A stretch of DNA of 64,000 nt from GCA-2733415 sp964276095 (GTDB lineage Bacteria > Bacteroidota > Bacteroidia > Flavobacteriales > Flavobacteriaceae): the NCBI GenBank assembly GCA_964276095.1, contig CAXYDR010000001.1, positions 620,001-684,000 on the forward strand, given 5' to 3'. The translations under genes and the position numbers were made by a program. The notes beneath the pieces are model-generated. The model saw nothing but the letters and a program-made list of their open reading frames with translations. It did no database searches and was not told the origin of the DNA. This document shows, piece by piece, positions 51,001 through 59,928 of this stretch. Every line of letters starts with the position of its first letter. Positions within the stretch are counted from its first letter, which is position 1.

Positions 51001-53451
51001 ATGAGTAATTCAGAATTTTTAAATATTGACAGTTTGTCATTACAAGGTATGGAAGACGATACGGAGTTTATTCCGTTGATGACAAGTGAAGATGAAGAAG
51101 AGATTGCCAAAGAGGATATTCCACAGGAGTTACCAATTTTACCTTTGCGTAACACAGTCTTGTTTCCTGGTGTAGTTATTCCAATTACAGCAGGTAGGGA
51201 TAAGTCTATTAAATTGCTAAATGATGCTTATAATAATAAACAAGTCATTGGTGTTGTAGCACAAAAAGATGCTTCCGTTGAAGATCCAGGTATTGAAGAT
51301 ATTAATACTACAGGTACGGTTGCTAAAATTTTAAGGGTATTAAAAATGCCTGACGGTAATACAACAGTTATTATTCAAGGAAAAAAGAAATTTTCAATTA
51401 ATGAAATTGTAAATGATGATCCTTATTTAATAGCGTCTGTAAATGAAATTCCGGAGGAAAAGCCAGATGTAGAAACGGACGAGTTTAAAGCAATTATCGA
51501 TTCTATTAAAGAGCTTTCATTGCGTATTATTAAAGAAAGCCCGAATATTCCTTCTGAAGCTAGTTTTGCAATTAAAAACATTGAAAGTAGTGCTTTCTTA
51601 ATCAATTTCATATCCTCAAATATGAATTTGAATGTTAAGGATAAGCAAACTTTGTTAGATATTAAAAACCTTTCAGAAAGAGCAATGGCTACGTTGAAGC
51701 ATATGGATATGCAAATGCAGAAGTTATCTTTAAAGAACGACATTCAATCTAAGGTGCGTAATGATTTAGATCAACAACAGCGTGAATATTTCTTGCAACA
51801 ACAAATGAAAACGATCCAAGAGGAATTGGGTGGTGTTTCTTATGAAGCTGAAATAGAAGAAATGCGTGCAAAATCTAAATCTAAAAAATGGGACGAGAAA
51901 ACTGGTACTCATTTTGAAAAAGAATTAGCAAAAATGTCTAGAATGAATCCTCAGGTAGCTGAGTATTCAATACAACGTAATTATTTAGAGCTTTTTTTAG
52001 AGTTACCTTGGAATGAATTTTCTAAAGATAAGTTTGATTTAAAACGAGCTCAGAAAATTTTAGATAGAGATCATCATGGTTTAGAAGATGTTAAAAAACG
52101 TATTATAGAATATTTAGCAGTTCTAAAACTTCGTAATGATATGAAGTCTCCAATTTTATGTTTATACGGACCTCCTGGTGTTGGTAAAACGTCTTTAGGA
52201 AAATCTATAGCCGAAGCATTAGGAAGAGAATATGTTAGAGTTTCATTGGGTGGTTTACGCGATGAAGCAGAAATTAGAGGGCATAGGAAAACATATATTG
52301 GTGCAATGCCAGGGCGATTAATTCAAAGCATGAAGAAAGCCGGAACATCAAATCCTGTTTTTGTGTTAGATGAGATTGATAAACTATCTAATTCTCATCA
52401 AGGAGATCCTTCTTCTGCTATGTTAGAAGTATTGGATCCTGAGCAAAATTCAGAATTCCATGATAATTTCCTTGAAATGGGATATGACTTGTCAAAAGTA
52501 ATGTTTATTGCTACTGCTAATAGTTTAGGGAGTATTCAGCCAGCATTACGTGACCGTATGGAAATCATCAATGTTAGTGGTTATACTATTGAAGAGAAGG
52601 TAGAAATTGCTAAAAAGCACCTTTTAACAAAACAATTAAAGGAACATGGTTTAACTTCTGGAGATTTAAAAATCGGAAAAAAGGAGTTAGAGTTAATTGT
52701 TGAAGGATATACACGTGAATCTGGAGTAAGAGGATTAGATAAAAAAATAGCTAAAGTTGTTCGTTATGCAGCGAAATCTATAGCTATGGAAGAAGAATAT
52801 AGTAAAAAAATATCAAAAAATGATGTTATTGATATTCTTGGTCCAGCAAGATTAGAGCGTGATAAGTATGAAAATAATGATGTTGCTGGAGTTGTAACTG
52901 GTTTAGCATGGACAAGTGTTGGTGGAGATATTTTATTTATTGAATCTATTTTATCAAAAGGTAAGGGGGTAATGTCAATTACCGGTAATTTAGGGAAGGT
53001 GATGAAAGAGTCTGCAACTATCGCTTTAGAATATATAAAATCTAATGCAGAAGTGTTTAATATTGACCCTGATGTATTTGGTAAATATAATATTCATATT
53101 CACGTACCTGAAGGAGCTACTCCTAAAGATGGACCAAGTGCAGGGGTAACAATGTTAACTTCATTAGTTTCTTTATTTACCCAAAAGAAGGTAAAAAAGA
53201 GTTTAGCTATGACTGGTGAAATTACTTTGCGAGGTAAAGTATTGCCTGTAGGAGGAATTAAAGAGAAAATACTTGCAGCAAAACGCGCAAGAATTAAAGA
53301 ACTGATTCTTTGTGTTGATAATGAAAAAGATATTTTAGAAATTAAACCTGAATATTTAAAAGGGTTAACATTTCATTATGTTTCGGATATGACTGATGTT
53401 ATTAAATTAGCGATTACCAATCAATCGGTAAAGAATGCTAAAAAATTATAA
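51001..53451 (+). CDS. lon: ATP-dependent endopeptidase La
   Basis: 816 residues. Lon substrate-binding N-domain (LPILPLRNTVLFPGVVIPI from about 44), coiled-coil, AAA+ domain with Walker A GPPGVGKTS, then FVLDEIDK as Walker B, and a C-terminal Ser-Lys protease with PKDGPSAGVTM and GGIKEKILAAKRA. It degrades damaged and regulatory proteins. The A-rich upstream region (50853-51000) shows no exact TANNTTTG box. It ends at a terminator right after the stop codon. Confidence 0.98.
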   Translation: MSNSEFLNIDSLSLQGMEDDTEFIPLMTSEDEEEIAKEDIPQELPILPLRNTVLFPGVVIPITAGRDKSIKLLNDAYNNKQVIGVVAQKDASVEDPGIEDINTTGTVAKILRVLKMPDGNTTVIIQGKKKFSINEIVNDDPYLIASVNEIPEEKPDVETDEFKAIIDSIKELSLRIIKESPNIPSEASFAIKNIESSAFLINFISSNMNLNVKDKQTLLDIKNLSERAMATLKHMDMQMQKLSLKNDIQSKVRNDLDQQQREYFLQQQMKTIQEELGGVSYEAEIEEMRAKSKSKKWDEKTGTHFEKELAKMSRMNPQVAEYSIQRNYLELFLELPWNEFSKDKFDLKRAQKILDRDHHGLEDVKKRIIEYLAVLKLRNDMKSPILCLYGPPGVGKTSLGKSIAEALGREYVRVSLGGLRDEAEIRGHRKTYIGAMPGRLIQSMKKAGTSNPVFVLDEIDKLSNSHQGDPSSAMLEVLDPEQNSEFHDNFLEMGYDLSKVMFIATANSLGSIQPALRDRMEIINVSGYTIEEKVEIAKKHLLTKQLKEHGLTSGDLKIGKKELELIVEGYTRESGVRGLDKKIAKVVRYAAKSIAMEEEYSKKISKNDVIDILGPARLERDKYENNDVAGVVTGLAWTSVGGDILFIESILSKGKGVMSITGNLGKVMKESATIALEYIKSNAEVFNIDPDVFGKYNIHIHVPEGATPKDGPSAGVTMLTSLVSLFTQKKVKKSLAMTGEITLRGKVLPVGGIKEKILAAKRARIKELILCVDNEKDILEIKPEYLKGLTFHYVSDMTDVIKLAITNQSVKNAKKL

Positions 53452-53484
53452 AAAAAAGAGTCTCACAATGAGACTCTTTTTTTT
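53450..53484 (+). terminator. Terminator of lon
   Basis: A-tract plus GAGTCTCA (to 53465), a 3-base loop, then TGAGACTC plus T-tract to 53484; the arms are exact complements. The left arm begins inside the lon stop codon. Confidence 0.92.
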
Positions 53485-53541
53485 GCAAAATATTTTTTAA
53501 ATAATAGTGTTTTCAATTTAAGATTTACTTATTTTGTATTT

Positions 53542-54561
53542 ATGATTAAAAAAGTTTTAGTACTCATTGTTTTTTTAAGTGCATTTAATGCAACTGCTCA
53601 GATTGGTGGTAAATATACATATGAGTTTTTAAATTTAATTTCTTCTCCACGTCAAGCTGCATTAGGAGGTAAAGTCCTTACTAATATGGATTGGGATACA
53701 TCCCAAGCGCTTCACAATCCATCAGCTATAAATAGTGACATGGATGGACAATTAGCATTGAATTTTGTAAATTATTTTGCAGACATAAACTATGGTAGTT
53801 TAGCTTATGCACATAGTTTTGGAGAAAAGAAGCATATTATTGCTGCAGGAATTACTTATGTAGATTATGGAACCTTTAATGGTTTTGATGAAAACGGTGT
53901 AAGTACGGGGGAATTTTCAGGAAATGAGTTTGCTTTAACAGTTGGGTATATGTACGCTGTTCCAGAGTCAGATTTAAAAATTGGAGCAAACGGTAAATTT
54001 ATATCATCTAAATTAGAAACGTATTCGTCAGTAGGTGGAGCGTTAGATTTGGCATTATTATATGATTTTAAAGAGTCAAACTCACAATTAACATTGGTGG
54101 CTTCAAATATTGGAACACAGTTTACTACTTATGAGAATACCAAAGAAAAAATCCCTTTTCATGTTGATTTAGCTTTTGGAAGGAAGTTAGATAAATTACC
54201 ACTAAAGTGGCATGTTGTTTTTGAGAATTTACAACAATGGGACTTGTCATTTAGTAATCCAGCTCGTGCTCAAATAGACTTGGATGGGAATTCAACCTCT
54301 GAGGATATTTCTTTTTTTAATAAATTAACTCAGCATTTAGTTGTTGGAGGGGAATTGTTTCACGGAAAAGCTATTAATTTAAGATTCGGATATAATTTTA
54401 GAAGAGGACATGAATTAAAAATTGAAGGTAATCGTGTTTTTGCAGGTATTACCGCTGGTTTTGGGTTGAAACTTAATAGGTTTCGAGTAAACTATGCTTT
54501 CCAAAAATATAGTGCAGCTGCAAATGTGCACACATTCGGTTTAAATATTAATTTGAAATAA
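53542..54561 (+). CDS. porQ: Type IX secretion system protein PorQ
   Basis: 339 residues. Signal (MIKKVLVLIVFLSAFNATAQ), then IGGKYTYEFLNLISSPRQAALGGK, the characteristic PorQ start, and barrel-like strands to the aromatic end (AANVHTFGLNINLK). PorQ is a PorV-like outer-membrane barrel of the T9SS secretion apparatus. Its position directly before cmk is the arrangement usual in Bacteroidota. This supports a functional T9SS, which would also export the CHU_C protein at 62761. Confidence 0.93.
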   Translation: MIKKVLVLIVFLSAFNATAQIGGKYTYEFLNLISSPRQAALGGKVLTNMDWDTSQALHNPSAINSDMDGQLALNFVNYFADINYGSLAYAHSFGEKKHIIAAGITYVDYGTFNGFDENGVSTGEFSGNEFALTVGYMYAVPESDLKIGANGKFISSKLETYSSVGGALDLALLYDFKESNSQLTLVASNIGTQFTTYENTKEKIPFHVDLAFGRKLDKLPLKWHVVFENLQQWDLSFSNPARAQIDLDGNSTSEDISFFNKLTQHLVVGGELFHGKAINLRFGYNFRRGHELKIEGNRVFAGITAGFGLKLNRFRVNYAFQKYSAAANVHTFGLNINLK

Positions 54562-54562
54562 A

Positions 54563-55255
54563 TTGAATTCAAAAAAAATCACCATCGCTATTGATGGATA
54601 TTCATCAACAGGAAAAAGTACATTAGCGAAACAATTGGCTAATAAATTAGGGTATGTTTATGTTGATACGGGTGCTATGTATCGTGTTACAACATTATAC
54701 GCATTAAATAATGGCTTTATCTCTGAGAAACATTTTAATATAAATGACTTTGTTTTAGAATTAGATAAAATAGATATATCTTTTAAATACAATTCAAAAT
54801 TACAATTTGCTGAAGTATATTTAAACGGAGTAAATGTAGAGAAAGAAATACGCACAATGCATGTGTCTAGTTTTGTAAGTAAAATAGCAGCTATTCCTGA
54901 AGTACGCTACAGATTAGTAAAACAACAGCAAGAAATAGGCAAAGGAACTGGTGTTGTAATGGATGGTAGGGATATTGGCACAGTAGTGTTTCCTAACGCT
55001 GAATTAAAATTATTTATGACAGCTTCTGATAAAGTTAGAGCACAACGTCGTTTTGATGAATTAATAAATAAAGGTGACGTGGTAACTTATGAAGAGGTAT
55101 TGCATAATGTAAAGGAGCGTGATTATATTGATACGCATAGAGAAAACTCCCCATTATTAAAAGCATCAGATGCAATTGAAGTAGATAATTCTAACTTAAC
55201 AATTGATGAGCAATTTGAAAAAATATTAAAACTAGTTACTCAAGTGAGTAATTAA
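54563..55255 (+). CDS. cmk: (d)CMP kinase
   Basis: 230 residues. P-loop AIDGYSSTGKSTLAKQLA (residues 9-26), YVDTGAMYR, and the lid region GRDIGTVVFPNAELKLFM, ASDKVRAQRRFDEL. It phosphorylates CMP and dCMP. The start codon is TTG at 54563, one base after the porQ stop, giving NSKKITIAIDG; no ATG is available before the P-loop. It is co-transcribed with porQ. Confidence 0.95.
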   Translation: MNSKKITIAIDGYSSTGKSTLAKQLANKLGYVYVDTGAMYRVTTLYALNNGFISEKHFNINDFVLELDKIDISFKYNSKLQFAEVYLNGVNVEKEIRTMHVSSFVSKIAAIPEVRYRLVKQQQEIGKGTGVVMDGRDIGTVVFPNAELKLFMTASDKVRAQRRFDELINKGDVVTYEEVLHNVKERDYIDTHRENSPLLKASDAIEVDNSNLTIDEQFEKILKLVTQVSN

Positions 55256-55275
55256 TTTTTTTCAAGATATATTAT

Positions 55276-55310
55276 ATAAAAAAAGAAGCTCATTGAGCTT
55301 CTTTTTTTAT
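55276..55310. terminator. Bidirectional terminator between cmk and the LysM gene
   Basis: Arms 55276-55292 and 55294-55310 are exact complements (core GAAGCTCA) with A-tract and T-tract, between two converging genes. Confidence 0.92.
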
Positions 55311-55329
55311 GATATAACGTAACTACTTG

Positions 55330-55710
55330 TTACAAGTTTGGAATATCTAAAACCTGACCAACTTTAATTAAGTCTGGATTATCTAATACATTCGTGTTAG
55401 CAGCGAAAATCTCTTTGTACTTCATTGCATTTTTAAAGTAATGTTTTGCAATTCCACCTAAAGTTTCTCCACTAACTACAGTATGTCTGTGATATACTGA
55501 ATCATCTGCTACTGATATGTTAGCCATTAAATCAGTTGGGCTATCTCCTCCAATTGCTTTAATTGAATCCCACATTAAGTTTTTTTCGTATTGTGTGTTT
55601 GCAGTTCCTTTAACTTTTAAGACACCATCTTCTATTCTCACGTCTCCGTCAGCAATTCCTAATTTTTCTCCTAAATCTAATAAATCTTGGTATTTTGCTT
55701 TTACTGGCAT
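55330..55710 (-). CDS. LysM domain protein with N-terminal BON-like domain
   Basis: 126 residues, no signal peptide. Residues about 1-70 (VRIEDGVLKVKGTANTQYEKN) have the short beta-alpha shape of a BON domain, and the C-terminal half is a LysM domain (HTVVSGETLGGIAKHYF, KVGQVLDIP). It resembles E. coli Kbp (YgaU), a potassium-binding BON-LysM protein. Two TANNTTTG boxes lie upstream on the minus strand. Function here is by analogy only. Confidence 0.85.
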   Translation of the reverse strand: MPVKAKYQDLLDLGEKLGIADGDVRIEDGVLKVKGTANTQYEKNLMWDSIKAIGGDSPTDLMANISVADDSVYHRHTVVSGETLGGIAKHYFKNAMKYKEIFAANTNVLDNPDLIKVGQVLDIPNL

Positions 55711-55747
55711 AATTGTTCTAATTTTGTATTGTTAATATTGATTTACT

Positions 55748-55775
55748 CAAATATAGCACTTTTACTTCAAATATA
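55748..55775 (-). promoter_or_regulatory. Two TATATTTG boxes upstream of the LysM gene
   Basis: Exact TANNTTTG matches on minus at 55755-55748 and 55775-55768, 20 bases apart. Neither has a clear -33 TTG; the nearer one lies about 38 bases before the ATG. Confidence 0.35.
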
Positions 55776-55842
55776 AAAGTTACTAATTTGGCTCACTTTC
55801 TACATTTCAAACAGTGTGCCATAATTTTATAATTCTAAAATA

Positions 55843-55873
55843 TTGTAATTCAATGAATATAGTTGTACTTTTG
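55843..55873 (+). promoter_or_regulatory. Promoter of rpsA (TTG-N20-TACTTTTG)
   Basis: TTG (55843-55845) and an exact TACTTTTG (55866-55873) with 20 bases between them: the best promoter in the window. It implies a leader of about 110 bases before the rpsA ATG. Confidence 0.7.
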
Positions 55874-55925
55874 CAGTCCTTTTAGCAGAATTGAGTAAGA
55901 GAGGAACTGAAAAAATATAACTATA

Positions 55926-55942
55926 ACAACTTCTGAAGTTGT
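55926..55942 (+). promoter_or_regulatory. Hairpin in the rpsA 5' leader
   Basis: ACAACTTC (55926-55933) and GAAGTTGT (55935-55942) form an inverted repeat about 50 bases before the rpsA ATG and within the predicted leader. A control element of S1 synthesis is possible but unproven. Confidence 0.4.
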
Positions 55943-55990
55943 ATGCTTAGATACTCAAAACAACTCGGAATACAAATTATTACTACAGCT

Positions 55991-57745
55991 ATGGCTGAAG
56001 AAACACAAAATCAAGAACAATTTTTAGCAGATTTTAACTGGCACAATTACCAAGAAGGGATTGATCCTGTAGAAGATGCAGTATTAGAAGAGTTCGAAAA
56101 ATTAGTAGCAGAAAACTTTGTTGACACGGAAGATGATACAGTAGTTGAAGGTACAATTGTTTATTTAACTGAAAGAGAAGCTATCATTGATATCAATGCT
56201 AAGTCTGAAGGTGTAATCTCATTAAATGAGTTTCGTTACAACCCAGATTTAAAAGTTGGTGACAAAGTAGAAGTTCTTGTTGACATTAGAGAAGACAAAA
56301 CAGGTCAGTTAGTATTATCTCACAGAAAAGCTAGAGTAATCAAAGCTTGGGAAAGAGTAAATACTGCTCACGAAACTGGAGAAATCGTTAACGGTTTTGT
56401 AAAGTGTAGAACTAAAGGAGGAATGATCGTTGATGTATTTGGTATTGAAGCATTCTTACCAGGTTCTCAAATTGATGTGAAGCCTATTAGAGATTACGAT
56501 CAGTATGTAAACAAAACAATGGAATTCAAAGTTGTGAAAATCAACCATGAATTTAAAAACGTTGTTGTTTCGCATAAAGCTCTTATTGAGGCTGATATCG
56601 AAATCCAGAAGAAAGAAATTATCGGTCAATTAGAAAAAGGTCAAGTACTTGAAGGTGTTGTTAAAAACATTACTTCTTACGGTGTATTTATTGATCTTGG
56701 TGGAGTTGATGGATTAGTTCATATTACAGATTTATCTTGGTCAAGAATCAACCATCCAAATGAGATTGTTGAATTAGATCAAAAATTAAATGTTGTAATC
56801 TTAGACTTTGATGATAAAAAATCAAGAATCCAATTAGGATTAAAGCAATTAAGTGCTCACCCATGGGAAGCTTTAGATGCTGAATTAAAAGTTGGTGATC
56901 AGGTTAAAGGTAAAGTAGTTGTAATCGCTGATTACGGTGCATTTATTGAAGTATCTCAAGGAGTAGAAGGATTAATTCACGTTTCTGAAATGTCATGGTC
57001 AACTCACTTACGTTCAGCTCAAGATTTCGTTAAAATCGGAGATGAAGTAGATGCAGTTGTATTAACTTTAGATAGAGAAGATCGTAAAATGTCATTAGGT
57101 ATCAAGCAATTAACGCAAGATCCTTGGACAGATATTACTACTAAGTTCCCTGTAGGTTCTAAACACACAGGAACTGTACGTAACTTTACTAACTTTGGTG
57201 TATTCTTAGAATTAGAAGAAGGAATTGATGGATTAATTTACATCTCTGACTTATCTTGGACTAAGAAAATCAAGCACCCATCTGACTTTGTTACTGTAGG
57301 TGACAAATTAGATGTTGTTGTATTAGAATTAGATGTTGAAGGAAGAAAAATCTCTTTAGGTCATAAACAAACTCAAGATAATCCTTGGGATAAATATGAA
57401 GCTGAATTTGGTTTAGGAACTGTTCACACTGCAACTATTGACGAAATGGTTGATAAAGGAGCAACAGTAACAATCAACGAAGACATCGTAGCATTCATTC
57501 CTTCTCGTCACTTAGAGAAAGAAGATGGATCTAAATTGAAAAAAGGAGATTCTGCTGAATTCAAGATAATTGAATTTAACAAAGACTTCAAAAGAGTTGT
57601 TGCATCGCATACTGCACTTTTCAGAGAAGAAGAGGAAAAGAATGTGAAAGCTGCTTCTAAGAAAGCTGCAACTGCAGATAAACCAACTTTAGGTGATGCT
57701 AACAATGCGTTACAAGCACTTAAAGATAAAATGGAAGGGAAATAA
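55991..57745 (+). CDS. rpsA: 30S ribosomal protein S1
   Basis: 584 residues from the ATG at 55991 (MAEETQNQEQFL); the frame is open to 55943, but that extension lies in the leader. Six S1 RNA-binding domains can be traced: VVEGTIVYL, TGEIVNGFV, GQVLEGVVKNITSYGVFIDL, GDQVKGKVVVIADYGAFIEV, GSKHTGTVRNFTNFGVFLEL and GTVHTATIDEMVDKGATVTI. Domains 3 to 5 are the best conserved. A Lys/Ala-rich tail follows. In flavobacteria S1 may matter more than usual because few mRNAs carry a Shine-Dalgarno sequence (inference). Confidence 0.97.
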   Translation: MAEETQNQEQFLADFNWHNYQEGIDPVEDAVLEEFEKLVAENFVDTEDDTVVEGTIVYLTEREAIIDINAKSEGVISLNEFRYNPDLKVGDKVEVLVDIREDKTGQLVLSHRKARVIKAWERVNTAHETGEIVNGFVKCRTKGGMIVDVFGIEAFLPGSQIDVKPIRDYDQYVNKTMEFKVVKINHEFKNVVVSHKALIEADIEIQKKEIIGQLEKGQVLEGVVKNITSYGVFIDLGGVDGLVHITDLSWSRINHPNEIVELDQKLNVVILDFDDKKSRIQLGLKQLSAHPWEALDAELKVGDQVKGKVVVIADYGAFIEVSQGVEGLIHVSEMSWSTHLRSAQDFVKIGDEVDAVVLTLDREDRKMSLGIKQLTQDPWTDITTKFPVGSKHTGTVRNFTNFGVFLELEEGIDGLIYISDLSWTKKIKHPSDFVTVGDKLDVVVLELDVEGRKISLGHKQTQDNPWDKYEAEFGLGTVHTATIDEMVDKGATVTINEDIVAFIPSRHLEKEDGSKLKKGDSAEFKIIEFNKDFKRVVASHTALFREEEEKNVKAASKKAATADKPTLGDANNALQALKDKMEGK

Positions 57746-57768
57746 TATTCACCTGATATTTTAAACTT

Positions 57769-57800
57769 AAAACCTCTCAATTTATTGAGAGGTTTTTTTT
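57769..57800. terminator. Terminator of rpsA
   Basis: AAAACCTCTCAA (57769-57780) and TTGAGAGGTTTT (57785-57796) with a 4-base loop and T-tract. The neighbouring membrane protein gene converges on it. Confidence 0.9.
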
Positions 57801-57823
57801 ATGCGTTATATTTTTGATTAGAA

Positions 57824-58306
57824 TTATTTAATAAAGTAAAATATATTATCATATAGAATATTGATACTATAAACATAAAAGTAGTTACCAAATAAACTTA
57901 TACAAGTAACTAAAAGTATAATCCATTTATTTAAATCAACGGTAAGTTTTTTTAAATTTTTAATGACAAGATAAGTTAGGAGGCTATTTATTAAAAAGAG
58001 TAATATCGTAATAAAAAACGGAGAGTTTTTTTTTGGGTCACATAAAATAAATAAAGTACTAAATAGGTTAGATGTGGTTAAACAGAGTGAATATACAACC
58101 ATAAGATTTGTCATAAACCCCTTATTTTTCTTGTAAAATTTAAATAATAAGATGCAAATTAAAAAGGCAATAATTGTAGGTAAGAACCAATATAAATACC
58201 TGAAATTTAATAAGGACTCATTATAAAATATTGTTTTAAAACTAATCCACATAAGGAATGAACTGGTTATAAAATATATTAAAAAGCGATATATAAATTT
58301 TTTCAT
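57824..58306 (-). CDS. Unknown multi-helix membrane protein
   Basis: 160 residues from the ATG at 58306 (MKKFIYRFLIYF); an upstream TTG at 58318 is less likely. About five hydrophobic stretches are separated by short basic loops (KFYKKNKG, KNLKKL). I recognise no family. It lies between rpsA (convergent) and pyrR (divergent). Its low GC and high Ile/Leu/Phe/Asn content are like membrane-protein orphans in this genome, so it could be lineage-specific. Confidence 0.6.
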   Translation of the reverse strand: MKKFIYRFLIYFITSSFLMWISFKTIFYNESLLNFRYLYWFLPTIIAFLICILLFKFYKKNKGFMTNLMVVYSLCLTTSNLFSTLFILCDPKKNSPFFITILLFLINSLLTYLVIKNLKKLTVDLNKWIILLVTCISLFGNYFYVYSINILYDNIFYFIK

Positions 58307-58419
58307 AGTGCACACCAAGTTAGATAATTTATTTAAAATAGAATTTTATAAATTTCAAAGCATTAAATTTTACAATACATTTTTTGTGTTATATATTAAG
58401 TTTCCCTTAAGTTTTTCCG

Positions 58420-58427
58420 TAAATTTG
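58420..58427 (+). promoter_or_regulatory. Flavobacterial -7 box (TAAATTTG) of the pyrR operon
   Basis: Exact TANNTTTG match 25 bases before the pyrR ATG at 58453. The predicted leader is only about 20 bases, so there is no space for a PyrR-type attenuator. Confidence 0.5.
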
Positions 58428-58452
58428 TTTTCTAAATAACAGTTTGGAATTC

Positions 58453-58995
58453 ATGACAAAGCAAAAAGTGTTACTTAGTTCAAAAGAAGTCAACATTATA
58501 CTTCACCGATTAACTTCTCAGTTAATTGAAAAACATGAAGATTTTTCTAACACCGTATTAATTGGTATTCAACCAAGAGGTGCTTTTTTAGCAAATAGAA
58601 TCAAATCCTTATTAGAAGATTTTTATAAGATACCTAATATACAACTAGGTCTATTGGACATTACCTTTTTCAGAGATGATTTTAGAAGAGGAGCTAAAAC
58701 TTTAGAAGCAAATACAACCATAATAGATTTTATAGTTGAAGATAAAAATGTGATTTTTGTTGATGATGTATTATATACAGGAAGAAGTATAAGCGCTGCA
58801 CTTGCTGCAATACAATCTTTTGGAAGACCAAAAGACATTGAACTATTAACATTGATTGACAGGCGTTTTAGCAGGCACTTACCGATACAACCAAACTATA
58901 GAGGTAGGCAAGTAGATGTGATAAATGAAGAGAAAGTAGCCGTAAATTGGGCTGAAAACGAAGGAGAAGATACTGTTTATTTAATATCAAAATAA
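58453..58995 (+). CDS. pyrR: PyrR bifunctional regulator / uracil phosphoribosyltransferase-like protein
   Basis: 180 residues from the ATG at 58453 (a TTG at 58444 is also in frame). The PRPP-binding motif VIFVDDVLYTGRSISAAL (about 97-114) and GIQPRGAFLA, DITFFRDDF match PyrR. In Bacillus it binds pyr mRNA to attenuate transcription and has weak UPRTase activity. Here it begins an operon: pyrB starts 4 bases after its stop. Confidence 0.92.
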   Translation: MTKQKVLLSSKEVNIILHRLTSQLIEKHEDFSNTVLIGIQPRGAFLANRIKSLLEDFYKIPNIQLGLLDITFFRDDFRRGAKTLEANTTIIDFIVEDKNVIFVDDVLYTGRSISAALAAIQSFGRPKDIELLTLIDRRFSRHLPIQPNYRGRQVDVINEEKVAVNWAENEGEDTVYLISK

Positions 58996-58999
58996 GAAG

Positions 59000-59926
59000 A
59001 TGAGCGAATTAAGTGTAAACCATTTATTAGGAATTAAATATATTCAACCAGAAGATATTGAATTGATTTTTAAAACGGCCGATCATTTTAAAGAAGTGAT
59101 AAATCGACCAATTAAAAAAGTTCCTTCATTACGTGATATTACGATTGCAAATTTGTTTTTTGAAAATTCAACTCGCACAAAACTATCTTTTGAATTAGCT
59201 GAAAAACGTTTATCTGCTGATGTAGTAAATTTTTCAGCGGCACAATCTTCAGTAAAAAAAGGAGAAACTTTAATTGATACTGTAAACAACATACTCTCAA
59301 TGAAAGTTGATATGGTTGTTATGCGTCACCCTAACCCTGGAGCTGGAGTGTTTTTATCAAAGCATATTGGAGCAAGTATAATCAATGCAGGTGATGGAGC
59401 TCATGAGCATCCAACACAAGCGCTATTAGATTCGTATTCTATTCGTGAACGCTTAGGAGAAGTAGCAGGAAAAAACGTAGTGATAGTTGGAGATATTTTA
59501 CATTCAAGAGTAGCATTGTCAAATATTTTTGCATTACAAAAACAAGGCGCTAATGTTAAAATTTGTGGACCAAAAACATTAATTCCTAAACATATTGAAA
59601 AGTTAGGAGTTACTGTAGAAACAAATTTAAGAAAAGCTCTGGAATGGGCTGATGTTGCTAATATGTTGCGTATTCAAAATGAGCGTTTGGATATTAGTTA
59701 TTTTCCTTCAACAAGAGAGTATACGCAACAATATGGAGTTACTAAGGATTTATTAAACTCTTTGGATAATGAAGTTGTGATCATGCATCCTGGACCTATA
59801 AATAGGGGTGTGGAAATTTCAAGTGAAGTAGCAGATTCTGATCAAGCAATTATATTAAATCAAGTAGAAAATGGTGTTGCCATTAGGATGGCAATCATTT
59901 ATTTATTAGCTTCTAAAATAAAATAA
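59000..59926 (+). CDS. pyrB: Aspartate carbamoyltransferase catalytic subunit
   Basis: 308 residues. The carbamoyl phosphate site FFENSTRTKLSFELAEKRL (about 51-69), the HPGPINRG loop near the C-terminus and HEHPTQALLDSYSI are all present. It forms N-carbamoyl-aspartate, the first committed step of pyrimidine synthesis. No regulatory pyrI is adjacent. It is tightly packed between pyrR (4 bases) and a STAS-like gene (2 bases). Confidence 0.97.
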   Translation: MSELSVNHLLGIKYIQPEDIELIFKTADHFKEVINRPIKKVPSLRDITIANLFFENSTRTKLSFELAEKRLSADVVNFSAAQSSVKKGETLIDTVNNILSMKVDMVVMRHPNPGAGVFLSKHIGASIINAGDGAHEHPTQALLDSYSIRERLGEVAGKNVVIVGDILHSRVALSNIFALQKQGANVKICGPKTLIPKHIEKLGVTVETNLRKALEWADVANMLRIQNERLDISYFPSTREYTQQYGVTKDLLNSLDNEVVIMHPGPINRGVEISSEVADSDQAIILNQVENGVAIRMAIIYLLASKIK

Positions 59927-59928
59927 TT

